DNA of 64,000 nucleotides from DASVTR01 sp036387475 (GTDB taxonomy: Bacteria > Acidobacteriota > Blastocatellia > Pyrinomonadales > Pyrinomonadaceae): contig DASVTR010000010.1 in the NCBI GenBank assembly GCA_036387475.1, positions 62,001 through 126,000 of the forward strand, given 5' to 3'. The position numbers were made by a program, and so were the translations under genes. The first letter of the stretch is position 1. Each line of letters starts with the position of its first letter. This document shows positions 1 to 8,328 of the stretch, in pieces. A model generated the notes under the pieces. It made no database searches. It was not told the DNA's origin and saw only the letters and a program-made list of their open reading frames with translations.

Positions 1-236
1 GCGTTTAAGTCGTCGAAAATTTTCTCGTCGGCTTGAAGGTCATTTAAAAGCTCGTCGAGTGTCGCCAGTGCTGTATTGTAGCGCTCCTGCTTGTTATAGA
101 CACGGTCGATTTTCTGCTTGAATTCCGCCAGCGTGAGTCCGGGGCCGAGGTCGAGTGTCGCAGATATTGACCACAGGTTGTTAGCCCGTCTTTGAGCTTT
201 TTCAAGGATAATGGATTTGCGTCTTTTTCGCGCCAT
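1..236 (-). CDS. Hypothetical protein, N-terminal part, cut by window edge
   Basis: Only the first 78 codons are in the window and the frame is still open at base 1. The protein starts MARKRRKSIILEKAQRR and continues as a charged, Leu-rich, probably helical chain (for example LTLAEFKQKIDRVYNKQ). The ATG at 236 is chosen because GGAGGT lies nine bases upstream. I do not recognise a function. From memory, short basic helical proteins of this look occur in several copies in acidobacterial genomes, but this cannot be verified here. The 21-bp repeat array at 394-489 lies about 160 bp upstream of the start codon. Confidence 0.6.
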   Translation of the reverse strand, partial: MARKRRKSIILEKAQRRANNLWSISATLDLGPGLTLAEFKQKIDRVYNKQERYNTALATLDELLNDLQADEKIFDDLN

Positions 237-393
237 ACACTTATTACCTCCGAGGTGCGAGATTTGAAGTGAGAACCAGCGGCGCGACCAGTTTAACCCG
301 CGCAGTATATTCGTTTTTCACGCCTCGTCAACTGTTTTATTCTGATAAAAAGAGCCGTGATTACTTAAGCCTGCGCCCTTAATCATTGAGATT

Positions 394-489
394 ATGCTGC
401 TCAGTTTCAAATACATGCTGCATTTGCTTGAAGCGTTGCTGCGTTTGCTTAAAAATTTACTGCTCGTCTTAAAAGGATTGCTGCCCTGT
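394..489. repeat. Degenerate 21-bp tandem repeat array A
   Basis: Four full units and part of a fifth, each exactly 21 bp, start at 394, 415, 436, 457 and 478. The shared skeleton is (a/t)TGCTG, a variable middle, then CTT and an A-rich end. On the plus strand it would read as a heptad-like Leu-rich peptide (MLLSFKY, MLHLLEA, LLRLLKN, LLLVLKG). I see no ribosome binding site for it and treat it as a repeat. The rest of the gap 237-536 shows nothing recognisable apart from the promoter side of the leftmost gene. Confidence 0.7.
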
Positions 490-536
490 GAAGATGAAAG
501 AAACCACCAGCCGAGTCCTGCGAAACGACATGAACT

Positions 537-1061
537 TCAGTCTTTTGTTGATTCAAAGAGAGGCTTGAAGCCGTCGCCGGGATTGAAGACGAGATCGCTT
601 TTTTTGCCTGCGTCTTTGAGGTGGACTAAATTGACTTGGTCGGCCAGCAGGTCGAAGAAGAGACGATTGCGAAGCTGAGCGCCGTTTAAGCCTTCGGGCA
701 TCTTGATTTCGAAGTAGAGCCAGATTCTATCTGCCTTTGCTTCCATCCCGACCCATGTGAGCGTCTTGGTTTCGCCAGCGCCGTTTTTGAGATTGATGGC
801 TTCTTGCAGGTAGGCGAAGGTTAGTTGTTCGGCGTCGGGTGTCTTGCCGAGGCGAACGTCTCTGCGGCTGCGACGGGTCAGAATGCTTTCGAGGTCGTGC
901 GAGTAGACCTTCAGCGAGATCTCCAACAATTGCTCCTGACGGTTGTATTCCATGCTCATCAGGCTGGTGTGGAATGTGTGCGCCGTCGCTTGATGCAATG
1001 GAGCGGCGCACACGGTTAACAGGAGTAGAGTTTTGATGAAAGGGCGGCGATAAATTCTCAT
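537..1061 (-). CDS. Exported DUF6702-like protein
   Basis: A 174-residue protein with a Sec-type signal peptide (basic MRIYRRPFIK, then a Leu-rich core and a small-residue end near ATA). The mature part begins with a His-containing segment and runs into MEYNRQEQLLEISLKVYSHD. That resembles the DUF6702 family of exported beta-rich proteins seen in Bacteroidota and Acidobacteriota (recognised from memory). Its start codon overlaps the stop of the upstream M1 peptidase gene in an ATGA arrangement, so the two are almost certainly cotranscribed and translationally coupled. The function is unknown. A role connected to the peptidase is inference from the operon only. Confidence 0.7.
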   Translation of the reverse strand: MRIYRRPFIKTLLLLTVCAAPLHQATAHTFHTSLMSMEYNRQEQLLEISLKVYSHDLESILTRRSRRDVRLGKTPDAEQLTFAYLQEAINLKNGAGETKTLTWVGMEAKADRIWLYFEIKMPEGLNGAQLRNRLFFDLLADQVNLVHLKDAGKKSDLVFNPGDGFKPLFESTKD

Positions 1062-3397
1062 GGCTGTCTCTGCGGTTCGGTTGGCTTTGGTGTTTCCGGC
1101 TGCGGCTTGCGCTCCAACTCCTGCATAGGATTACTCTGCCGCTGCTCCTTAAAGATTTGGAATCTTGACTTGATTGGGCGACGCGGGAAAAAGTTGTTCG
1201 CCAGGTCAACGTCTGCGGTCTCCAGGTGCGGGTCGAGTGTGATGGTCTTAATCTCTTTTTTGGTGACGATTAACTTGGAAGCGTCTGAGTTGTTCAAGCG
1301 CCAGATTTCGGCGGGGATGCGTAGCTCCTCGCTTGTGCCGTCTGTGTATTCGATTTGCAGGATGACGGGCATGACGAGTCCGCCAGTGTTCTTCAACTCG
1401 ATGACGTAGAAATTCATTCCCGTTGTGAGCAGCGCTCTCTCTTTTTCAGTTAGCGTCGAAAGATATTGCTGAAACTCTGCGCGCTCGCGCTCCGTTACAC
1501 GAAACTGATCGTATGTGTTGTAGAAATCGCTGAGCGTGGGAAACTGCTCTATGCGTTTCGGGATATTTCGGTTTCGTTGCTGCGAGAGTGTTTCCGGTTG
1601 GGCCGCTGCCTCGCGCCGCGCTGCTTCTTTTTCAACCTCTGGATTGCGGGTGTCGAGAGTGTAGAGACGTACGTTCTCAATTGAGATGTCCGTGTGGTCT
1701 GTCGTGTAAAACCAGCCGCGCCAGAACCAATCAAGGTCAATGCCCGATGCGTCTTCCATCGTGCGGAAGAAGTCTGCGGGCATAGGCCGCTTGAACTTCC
1801 AGCGCCGCGCGTATTCCTTAAACGCGTAGTCGAAAAGCTCTCGGCCCAGGACGGTCTCGCGCAGGATGTTAAGCGCGGTCGCGGGCTTGCCGTAAGCATT
1901 GTTGCCAAACTGTAAGAGCGAATCGGATTGCGTCATGATAGGCACTTGCGCTTCCGATTGCATGTACTCGGTGATGTTCTTCGGCTCGCCGCGCCCCGAA
2001 GGATAATTGCTTTCCCATTCCTGCTCGGACAGGTATTGCAGGAAAGTGTTCAGCCCCTCGTCCATCCAAGTCCACTGCCGCTCGTCGGAATTGACGATCA
2101 TCGGAAAGTAGTTGTGGCCGACTTCGTGTATGACGACGGAGATGAGGCCGTACTTCGTGCCCGCAGAATATGTGCCGTCAGGCTGTGGGCGCGGGCCGTT
2201 AAAGCAAATCATCGGATATTCCATGCCACCGACAGGGCCGTTGACCGAGATGGCAACAGGGTAAGGATAGGTGAACGTGTAACGCGAATAGACGTTCAAT
2301 GTATGCATGATGGCCTGCGTCGAATACTGTCCCCAGAGCGGATTGCCCTCCTTCGGATAGTAAGACATAGCCATCACGCGATTACCGTTCACGTCGTGCA
2401 GTTGCGCGTCCCAGATAAATTTGCGGGAGGAAGCGAAAGCGAAATCACGCACGTTGTCTGCATGGTAAACCCATGTCTTTTTGCCGCGCGGCTTGCTTGC
2501 TTCGTTGGCCCTGGCCTCTTCAGGGGTGACAATCAAAACGGGCTGCTTCGCCGTTCGGGCCTGTTCGAGCCGCTGGCGCTGCGCCGCCGTCAATACGGCT
2601 TGCGGATTTTGCAGCACGCCCGTAGAGGCGACGATGTGGTCGTCGGGCGCTGTGATGCGGACGCGATAGTCGCCGAATTCGAGAGTGAATTCGCCAGCGC
2701 CGAGGAATTGTTTGTGCTGCCAGCCGTTCACGTCGTTGTAGGCGGCCATGCGTGGAAACCACTGTGCGAGTTCGTAAAGATAGTTGCCGTCTGCCGGAAA
2801 AAATTCGTAGCCGGTGCGACCGCCAATCTTGCGCTGGTCGTTAATGTTGTAGTTCCAATCGACGGAAAAGCTGACTGATTGGCCGCTCGCCAAAGGCGCT
2901 TTCAAATCCACGCGCATCATCGTCTTGACAATCGTGTGTCCAAGGGGCGCTCCCTTCGCATCGCGCACTGCCGTTATCTTGTAGCCGCCGTCGAAATTGC
3001 GATTCACCAGATTCTCTACGACGCCGAAAGGCAGGCGCTCGAAGCTCGGCGCATTCTGCGTCTTCAAGGTGTCGGAATCCTTGGCCCAGATGTTCTGGTC
3101 TAGTTGCAGCCAGAGATAAGAGAGCGTGTCGGGCGAGTCGTTGTGATAGGTAATGGTTTCCGTGCCCGTGATGCGCTGGTTCGCGTCGTCAATCTCTACG
3201 TCAATCGAGTAATCTGCGCGCTGTTGCCAGTAGCCGTTGCCCGGCGCACCCGAAGCCGTACGCTGCCCGTTGGGCGTCGGCAGGATTTCGTCCAGTTGCC
3301 TGAATTTATCCAAGGGACGGGATTTCGATTGGGCAAACGTTACAGTCATCGAGCAAACGAAGAGCAAAATCAATGCGAGAAAACGAGTGCTATGCAA
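1058..3397 (-). CDS. Exported M1 family metallopeptidase
   Basis: A gluzincin-type zinc aminopeptidase-like protein. Counted from the proposed start, HEVGH is at residues 424-428, followed by the downstream zinc ligand Glu in WMDEGLNTF. A GGMEYP stretch precedes the active site, as in the substrate-binding GxMEN loop of the family. I chose the TTG at 3397: it puts the signal peptide MHSTRFLALILLFVCS at the very N terminus and has AAAGGA upstream. The frame stays open to 3529, giving an 823-residue version, but that extra part has no homologous look. The long C-terminal region contains a beta-rich domain and ends in a Pro/Gln/Glu-rich tail. It forms an operon with the DUF6702-like gene. Confidence 0.85.
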   Translation of the reverse strand: MHSTRFLALILLFVCSMTVTFAQSKSRPLDKFRQLDEILPTPNGQRTASGAPGNGYWQQRADYSIDVEIDDANQRITGTETITYHNDSPDTLSYLWLQLDQNIWAKDSDTLKTQNAPSFERLPFGVVENLVNRNFDGGYKITAVRDAKGAPLGHTIVKTMMRVDLKAPLASGQSVSFSVDWNYNINDQRKIGGRTGYEFFPADGNYLYELAQWFPRMAAYNDVNGWQHKQFLGAGEFTLEFGDYRVRITAPDDHIVASTGVLQNPQAVLTAAQRQRLEQARTAKQPVLIVTPEEARANEASKPRGKKTWVYHADNVRDFAFASSRKFIWDAQLHDVNGNRVMAMSYYPKEGNPLWGQYSTQAIMHTLNVYSRYTFTYPYPVAISVNGPVGGMEYPMICFNGPRPQPDGTYSAGTKYGLISVVIHEVGHNYFPMIVNSDERQWTWMDEGLNTFLQYLSEQEWESNYPSGRGEPKNITEYMQSEAQVPIMTQSDSLLQFGNNAYGKPATALNILRETVLGRELFDYAFKEYARRWKFKRPMPADFFRTMEDASGIDLDWFWRGWFYTTDHTDISIENVRLYTLDTRNPEVEKEAARREAAAQPETLSQQRNRNIPKRIEQFPTLSDFYNTYDQFRVTERERAEFQQYLSTLTEKERALLTTGMNFYVIELKNTGGLVMPVILQIEYTDGTSEELRIPAEIWRLNNSDASKLIVTKKEIKTITLDPHLETADVDLANNFFPRRPIKSRFQIFKEQRQSNPMQELERKPQPETPKPTEPQRQP

Positions 3398-3604
3398 GAT
3401 GTGTTTGTTCCTTTCATTCGGGCTTGACGCATCAAGAGCGGCTGACCTGTGTCGAGGAGAGCCGTATAGTAACGCGAAGGGCCTCGCCAACGCAAAGTTG
3501 AGAGTCCCCGGCAACGTTTGATAATGCAAGGGATTTACGGTTATTATCTGCGTTTAGTTTCGGGAATGTGGGGGCACAATCGGGGGGACACTTCCGTCTA
3601 AACA

Positions 3605-4255
3605 ATGCACAACGCAATTACGGAAACCAGACCGAAAATCGAAGCGGGGTCGTTTTACGACCGCGTCGCCAGCCTCTATAACCTCTCCTTCAAGTTTAAC
3701 GGCTATGCGCGCTCGCTCGAACAATACCTGAGCGCTCATCCTTTGCCGATTGCGCCCGGCGCTAAAATTCTGGATGCCGGATGCGGCACGGGCCTGCTCA
3801 CGGTGGCGCTGTTGAAGGTCATAGACCTGCCGGTTCAGATTACGGCCATTGACCTTTCGGGGACGTTAATTGCCACTGCCCGGCGTGCCGTTAAAGAGCA
3901 GGCTGGGCGCACGCAGACGATCGGATTTTCACAGGCCAACATTCTCTCGCTTCCCTTTCGAGATAATACCTTTGACGCAATTGTGACGAGCGGCGTGCTT
4001 GAATACGTGCCGCTTGACGAGGGCTTCGGCGAATTGGCGCGCGTGCTCGCGCCCGGAGGCCACCTGCTACACTTACCCGTCAGGCCGTCCCTCGCCAGCC
4101 GCTTTCTCGAACTGCTCTTTCGCTTCAAGACCCACCCGCCGCGCGAAGTCGAAGAGAAGACTTCTCGCTACTTCCAGATTATCTCTCACCACCGCTTTCC
4201 GCGCCTGCACGTCATCGGCTGGACAAAATCGGCAGTGGTCGCGCGGAAAGCTTAA
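3605..4255 (+). CDS. Class I SAM-dependent methyltransferase
   Basis: A 216-residue protein with the Rossmann methyltransferase fold. Motif I is ILDAGCGTG near residue 56, an acidic residue ends strand beta-2 (AIDLSG), the motif II region is FDAIVTSGVLEYV and motif III follows in VLAPGGHLL. The pattern FYDRVASLYN near the N terminus is typical of the UbiE/Methyltransf_11 group. It is divergent from the M1 peptidase and convergent with the sugar dehydrogenase gene. The substrate cannot be told from sequence. It is shorter than quinone methyltransferases, so ubiE is not claimed. Confidence 0.85.
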   Translation: MHNAITETRPKIEAGSFYDRVASLYNLSFKFNGYARSLEQYLSAHPLPIAPGAKILDAGCGTGLLTVALLKVIDLPVQITAIDLSGTLIATARRAVKEQAGRTQTIGFSQANILSLPFRDNTFDAIVTSGVLEYVPLDEGFGELARVLAPGGHLLHLPVRPSLASRFLELLFRFKTHPPREVEEKTSRYFQIISHHRFPRLHVIGWTKSAVVARKA

Positions 4256-4272
4256 ACTTCAAACAGGATTTT

Positions 4273-5427
4273 TTATTTGACCGCCACGAGCCGCATGATG
4301 CGGTCGTCGTCCTTTGCGGGTGAGCCGCGCCCGTCACGGTTCGAGGTGGAAAAATAGAGCGCGCCGTCCGGCCCTTCCGCCACGTCGCGTATGCGCCCGT
4401 ACTGTTTATCAAGCAGCCGTTCCTGACTCACGACGCGTCTGCCGTCGAGCACGACGCGAATCAACGCCTCTCCGCGCAAACCGCCGAAAAAGAAGTTGTC
4501 GCGAAACTGGGGCAAGGCAGAGCCGCGATAGAACGTGCCGCTGGCGGGCGCGACTGCTGGCGTATATTCCAGCAGCGGCGATTCCAACCCGGCGCGCGTT
4601 TGCGTGTGATGAATAATCGGCCAGCCGTAATTTTTGCCGCGCTCGACGATATTGACTTCATCGCCGCCGGGAGGCCCGTCAAAGGTGGATGGCCCATGCT
4701 CTGTTTGAAACATCAGGTTAGTGCCGGGCTGCCAGTCTAAGCCTTGCGCGTTGCGATGGCCGTAAGACCAGATTTCCGGGCGCGCGCCCGCTTGCCTGAC
4801 AAACGGATTGTCCGGCGGCACGGTGCCGTCGTCGTTTAGGCGCAGGGTTTTTCCGGCGAGCGAGTCTAGCTTCTGCGCCTGAAGGCGATCCGTTGCATCG
4901 CCCGTCGTGATATAGAGCTTGCTGTCAGGCCCGAAGCGCAGACGGCATCCGGCGTGATATTGCGCCGCCGGAATATTTTCGATAATCACCTTGCGCTCAA
5001 CGAGGGAGCTACCCGTCTCACGAAAACGCACGACGCGCACCAACTGCCCGCCGCCGCTATAAGCGTAAGAGAGATAAAGCAGATGATTCGCGCCAAATTG
5101 CGGATGAAGTGTGAGACCCATCAGGCCGCTTTCGCCCGTTGGCTCGACATCCGAGATTTGAGCGAGCGGCTCCGGGCGCAGCTTCCCGTTTTCAAAGACT
5201 CGTATGCTACCCCGCCGCTCTGTGAAAATCATCCGCCCATCGGGCGCAAAGACGATAGACCACGGAACTTCCAGATTACCAATGACCGTTTCCACCCGAA
5301 ACCGAATCGCACCGCTCTCAGCGCTCGACACTTCGCCCTCGCCCCTCCCCGGCGGAGGCGGCTGCCCGCAAGCCATGGCGACAAAGACGCTTAACGCGCT
5401 CGTCAAATACAGCAGGCACTTCAACAC
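4273..5427 (-). CDS. PQQ-dependent sugar dehydrogenase-like lipoprotein
   Basis: A 384-residue protein of the soluble glucose/aldose sugar dehydrogenase (YliI/GSDH) beta-propeller family. Recognisable blocks are VPWSIVFAPDGRMIFTERRG near the N terminus, the catalytic-region HAGCRLRFGPDSKLYITTGD, YGHRNAQGLDWQP, TEHGP and GEVNIVERGKNYGWP-like segments (here GGDEVNIVERGKNYGWP), and a final DGALYFSTSNRDGRG. The N terminus is a lipoprotein signal with lipobox VAMAC at about residues 16-20, so it is likely anchored on the periplasmic side. PQQ and calcium use is known for the family, not shown here. It is a single gene facing the methyltransferase across a 17-bp gap. Confidence 0.85.
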   Translation of the reverse strand: MLKCLLYLTSALSVFVAMACGQPPPPGRGEGEVSSAESGAIRFRVETVIGNLEVPWSIVFAPDGRMIFTERRGSIRVFENGKLRPEPLAQISDVEPTGESGLMGLTLHPQFGANHLLYLSYAYSGGGQLVRVVRFRETGSSLVERKVIIENIPAAQYHAGCRLRFGPDSKLYITTGDATDRLQAQKLDSLAGKTLRLNDDGTVPPDNPFVRQAGARPEIWSYGHRNAQGLDWQPGTNLMFQTEHGPSTFDGPPGGDEVNIVERGKNYGWPIIHHTQTRAGLESPLLEYTPAVAPASGTFYRGSALPQFRDNFFFGGLRGEALIRVVLDGRRVVSQERLLDKQYGRIRDVAEGPDGALYFSTSNRDGRGSPAKDDDRIMRLVAVK

Positions 5428-5509
5428 AAGCTTCTACCCCCGTTTATGCAGGGCTTGAGAGTGTCGGAATAGTTTGTCGGGAATATGGCTGGGCTGACAA
5501 AATTTCTCT

Positions 5510-5941
5510 TCAATGAGAAATGTACTCATGCAAGAGCTTGAGTTCGTCGCCCTGCTCGCTCAGTTCGACGCGCAGAAGGTCGCGCATCGAGAGCATTCCG
5601 ACCCAGCGCTCTTTTTCGACGACCGGTAGATGGCGTCGGCCAGTGCGTTCCATTCTTTCGAGCGCTTCGTGCGGTGTATCGTTGGTTTCAATCACGGCGA
5701 GGTCAGTCAGGGCGCTCATCGCATCGCTGACCTGCAAGGTCGCGGGGTCGCGCTGCGGCACGACGATACGATTGAGCAAATCGCGCTCGGTCAGAATACC
5801 GACCAGCCTTTCATTCTCGTCGAGCACGCAGACTCCGCCAATCTTGCGGCTGGACATATACGTGGCGGCTTCGAGCAGATTCATCGTCTCGCGCACGGAA
5901 TACGGCGTACGGTCGCGAATCACGTCCCGGATCGTCATCAT
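5510..5941 (-). CDS. Two-CBS-domain protein
   Basis: A 143-residue protein made of two CBS domains. The first carries TYMSSRKIGGVCVLDENERLVG-type sequence and ends ILTERDLL. The second has ERMERTGRRHLPVV followed by WVGMLSMRDLL. CBS pairs bind adenosyl ligands and act as energy-sensing or regulatory modules. No catalytic domain is attached. The start at 5941 (MMTIRDVIRD) is preferred because AGGAGG lies upstream. The frame extends further to 6022 without a ribosome binding site. It is monocistronic. The target is unknown. Confidence 0.85.
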   Translation of the reverse strand: MMTIRDVIRDRTPYSVRETMNLLEAATYMSSRKIGGVCVLDENERLVGILTERDLLNRIVVPQRDPATLQVSDAMSALTDLAVIETNDTPHEALERMERTGRRHLPVVEKERWVGMLSMRDLLRVELSEQGDELKLLHEYISH

Positions 5942-6294
5942 AACTCGTCTCTTCCTCCTTCTACCGTGTTGGCTTAGCGTTGCGAGTATTATAATCGTTT
6001 TAGCTTTCCTGTCATCAATCAAAAAGCATGGGCCACTGCCGAAGCTTTACTACTCCAGCCGCAAAACCGCTCTGGCTTTCACGTCAAAACGTTGCTAGAA
6101 TGCACGGCGGCCCCCACGCCTAAGTAATTTACGGCTAGTCTGCTACGCCAGGTAAGCTCGACGTACCTACAGATGGCCCTTATGTCCGCCAGAGTCAGCA
6201 CGGATGCCGCAGTCGGTGAACAATCCCCCTTTTGTTATTTACCGTGTGTTTGGTTGTCATGCGTGAAGGCATGACTCCGTTACGCTGAATCTTT
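5942..6294. other. Intergenic region between CBS gene and hybrid kinase
   Basis: About 350 bp without a convincing gene. It separates two divergent genes and so holds both promoters. Visible structures are AGGTA/TACCT arms near 6150-6170 and the perfect GTCATGC/GCATGAC inverted repeat at 6256-6275. I see no terminator or RNA gene. Confidence 0.5.
6256..6275. promoter_or_regulatory. Inverted repeat upstream of hybrid histidine kinase
   Basis: GTCATGC, a 6-base spacer, then GCATGAC form a perfect 7-bp inverted repeat ending 19 bases before the kinase start codon. It could be a transcription factor operator or a leader hairpin close to the ribosome binding region. No obvious Shine-Dalgarno sequence is present, so the structure may matter for translation. 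This is inference. Confidence 0.35.
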
Positions 6295-8271
6295 ATGGAG
6301 GCTTCTTTGATCGAAGCGACAAACAATGGCAATTCTGTTCGTGAGTTGCTGCAGAGCACCGTCGACGATGCCACACGGCTCGCGCCAGCGCCGTTTTCGG
6401 ATTGGAGCGCATCCAGTGAACCTGAGCACTTCGTCTCGTTCTATGAGGCGGACACATTCCTGCTTGACTCACTGAGCGGCTTTATCGGCGCGGGACTCCG
6501 CGAGGGCGATGCCTGCATCGTCGTGGCAACGAAGGCGCACCGCGATGGTCTTGATGAAAAGTTGCAGGTGCATGGGCTGGACGTGGCCGCAGCCCGCGCG
6601 AGCGGTCAATATATTTCTCTGGATGCTGCCGAGACTCTATCGAAGTTTATGGTCGACGGACAGCCTGAGCCTGTGCGCTTCGCAGAGGCCATCGGCGGTC
6701 TCATCGCGCGAGCGGCAGAAGGTCGTAGTCGTGTGCGAATTTTTGGAGAGATGGTCGCGCTCCTCTGGGCAGAGGGCAATCAAGGTGCGGCGATACGATT
6801 GGAAAACCTCTGGAACGACCTGCACAAGACGCGTCCCTTCTCGCTCTTTTGTGCTTACCCCTTAAAGGGCTTTGACGCAGATGCGCTCGCCGGGGGCTTG
6901 AGCGACGTATGCACAACGCACGCACGCGTTATCCCCGCCGAGAGTTATAGTGCGCTGACCAACGCAGATGACCGCCTCCGTACCATCATTCAGTTGCAAC
7001 AGAAGGCCAGATTGCTCGAAGCAGAGGTGGCGAAGCACAGGGAAGCCGAAGGGAGACTTCAAGCTTCACTGATTCGGGAGCAGATTGCACGGGCCGAAGC
7101 CGAGAATGCCAACCGCCTGAAAGATGAGTTTCTGGCTACCGTCTCACACGAACTGCGCACTCCGCTTAACGCCATCATCGGATGGTCGCACATGCTTCGT
7201 GGCGACGGGCTGGATAAGGCTATGGCTGCCCGCGCGGTAGAAACCATCGCGCGCAACGCAAAATCGCAGGCCCAACTCATCGAAGACATACTCGACGTAT
7301 CGCGTGTCATTACGGGCAAGCTACGCCTCAACATCGGGCCGGTTGATGCGTCGTCGGTCATCAACGCGGCCATTGATTCCGTGCAGTTGGCGGCTGATTC
7401 AAAAAACATTCGCCTGGAAGTGACGCTCGACCCTTCGGCCCGCCACGTCTCAGGCGATGCCAGCCGCTTGCAGCAGGTCGTCTGGAATTTGCTTTCAAAC
7501 GCAATCAAGTTTACTCCGCACGGCGGACGCGTAGAGGTACGCCTGGAGCGCGTAGACGCACACGTTGAAATCAAAGTGAGCGACACGGGCGAGGGCATCA
7601 GTTCCGATTTCCTTCCTTTCATCTTTGACCGCTTTCGTCAGGCCGACGGCACGAGCACGCGCAGGCATGGCGGGCTGGGCTTGGGCTTAGCGATTGTGCG
7701 CCATCTGGTAGAACTGCATGGCGGCACAGTCCACGCCAGCAGCCCCGGAGAAGGAAGCGGCTCAACGTTCACCATCAGGCTTCCGCTCGCGTCCGCTCAC
7801 GCACGCGCGAAAAGCGGGCGACCTGACACAGATAGTTTGTGGGCCAACGAAGAAGCAGGCGCAAGCGTCAAGCCGCTGCCAACGCTCGAAGGCGTACAGG
7901 TGTTGCTGGTCGACGACGATCAGGACACGCGCAACATGCTCGCCGCCATGCTGGCGGAATACAGGGCGATAGTACAAACCGCCGCTTCGGCAGCAGAAGC
8001 GTTTGAAGTGCTACAGTGGTACAAGCCCGCCGTGCTGGTCTCTGACCTGGCGATGCCGAATGAGGATGGCTACACGCTCATTGGTAAGGTCAGAGCATTA
8101 GAGGCGGAAAGCGGCCAACATATTCCAGCCGTGGCGTTGACCGCGTATGTCAGAATTGAAGACCGCGCACGCGCGTTGTCCGCCGGGTTCAATATGTTCG
8201 TCCCGAAGCCGGTCGAGCCAGACGAGTTGATAACAGTTATCGCAACGCTCGCAGAACACGGCACAGCTTGA
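6295..8271 (+). CDS. Hybrid sensor histidine kinase with N-terminal MEDS domain
   Basis: A 658-residue soluble kinase. Residues about 40-215 form a MEDS/DcmR-type sensory domain (HFVSFYEADTFLLDSL and GDACIVVAT). A coiled-coil stretch of about 225-280 leads into HisKA, with the phospho-acceptor His285 in SHELRTPLNAIIGW. The HATPase domain has an N box (WNLLSNAIKFTP) and G boxes (DTGEGIS, GGLGLGLAI). A C-terminal receiver domain has the Asp pair in LLVDDDQD and phospho-acceptor Asp584 in VSDLAMP, and ends with the conserved Lys in VPKPVEP. There are no membrane segments, so it likely senses a cytoplasmic signal. No partner response regulator is adjacent, so output probably passes to an unlinked protein. 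Confidence 0.92.
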   Translation: MEASLIEATNNGNSVRELLQSTVDDATRLAPAPFSDWSASSEPEHFVSFYEADTFLLDSLSGFIGAGLREGDACIVVATKAHRDGLDEKLQVHGLDVAAARASGQYISLDAAETLSKFMVDGQPEPVRFAEAIGGLIARAAEGRSRVRIFGEMVALLWAEGNQGAAIRLENLWNDLHKTRPFSLFCAYPLKGFDADALAGGLSDVCTTHARVIPAESYSALTNADDRLRTIIQLQQKARLLEAEVAKHREAEGRLQASLIREQIARAEAENANRLKDEFLATVSHELRTPLNAIIGWSHMLRGDGLDKAMAARAVETIARNAKSQAQLIEDILDVSRVITGKLRLNIGPVDASSVINAAIDSVQLAADSKNIRLEVTLDPSARHVSGDASRLQQVVWNLLSNAIKFTPHGGRVEVRLERVDAHVEIKVSDTGEGISSDFLPFIFDRFRQADGTSTRRHGGLGLGLAIVRHLVELHGGTVHASSPGEGSGSTFTIRLPLASAHARAKSGRPDTDSLWANEEAGASVKPLPTLEGVQVLLVDDDQDTRNMLAAMLAEYRAIVQTAASAAEAFEVLQWYKPAVLVSDLAMPNEDGYTLIGKVRALEAESGQHIPAVALTAYVRIEDRARALSAGFNMFVPKPVEPDELITVIATLAEHGTA

Positions 8272-8297
8272 TTATTTTCGGTCTCCCGTAGACTGAA

Positions 8298-8324
8298 TAA
8301 TCGAAGCTGCCAAGCCTTCGATTA
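8298..8324. terminator. Bidirectional terminator between kinase and radical SAM gene
   Basis: TAATCGAAG and CTTCGATTA pair across a short GC-rich loop between two convergent genes, with A/T-rich flanks on both sides. The position and symmetry fit a shared intrinsic terminator. Confidence 0.6.
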
Positions 8325-8328
8325 AATT

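Noticed and set aside
394..678. 94-codon plus-strand frame beginning in array A
   Set aside because: Its first part is the 21-bp repeat and its second part is antisense to the DUF6702-like gene. No ribosome binding site.
1928..2878. 316-codon plus-strand frame opposite the M1 peptidase
   Set aside because: Shadow of the peptidase gene, no recognisable domains.
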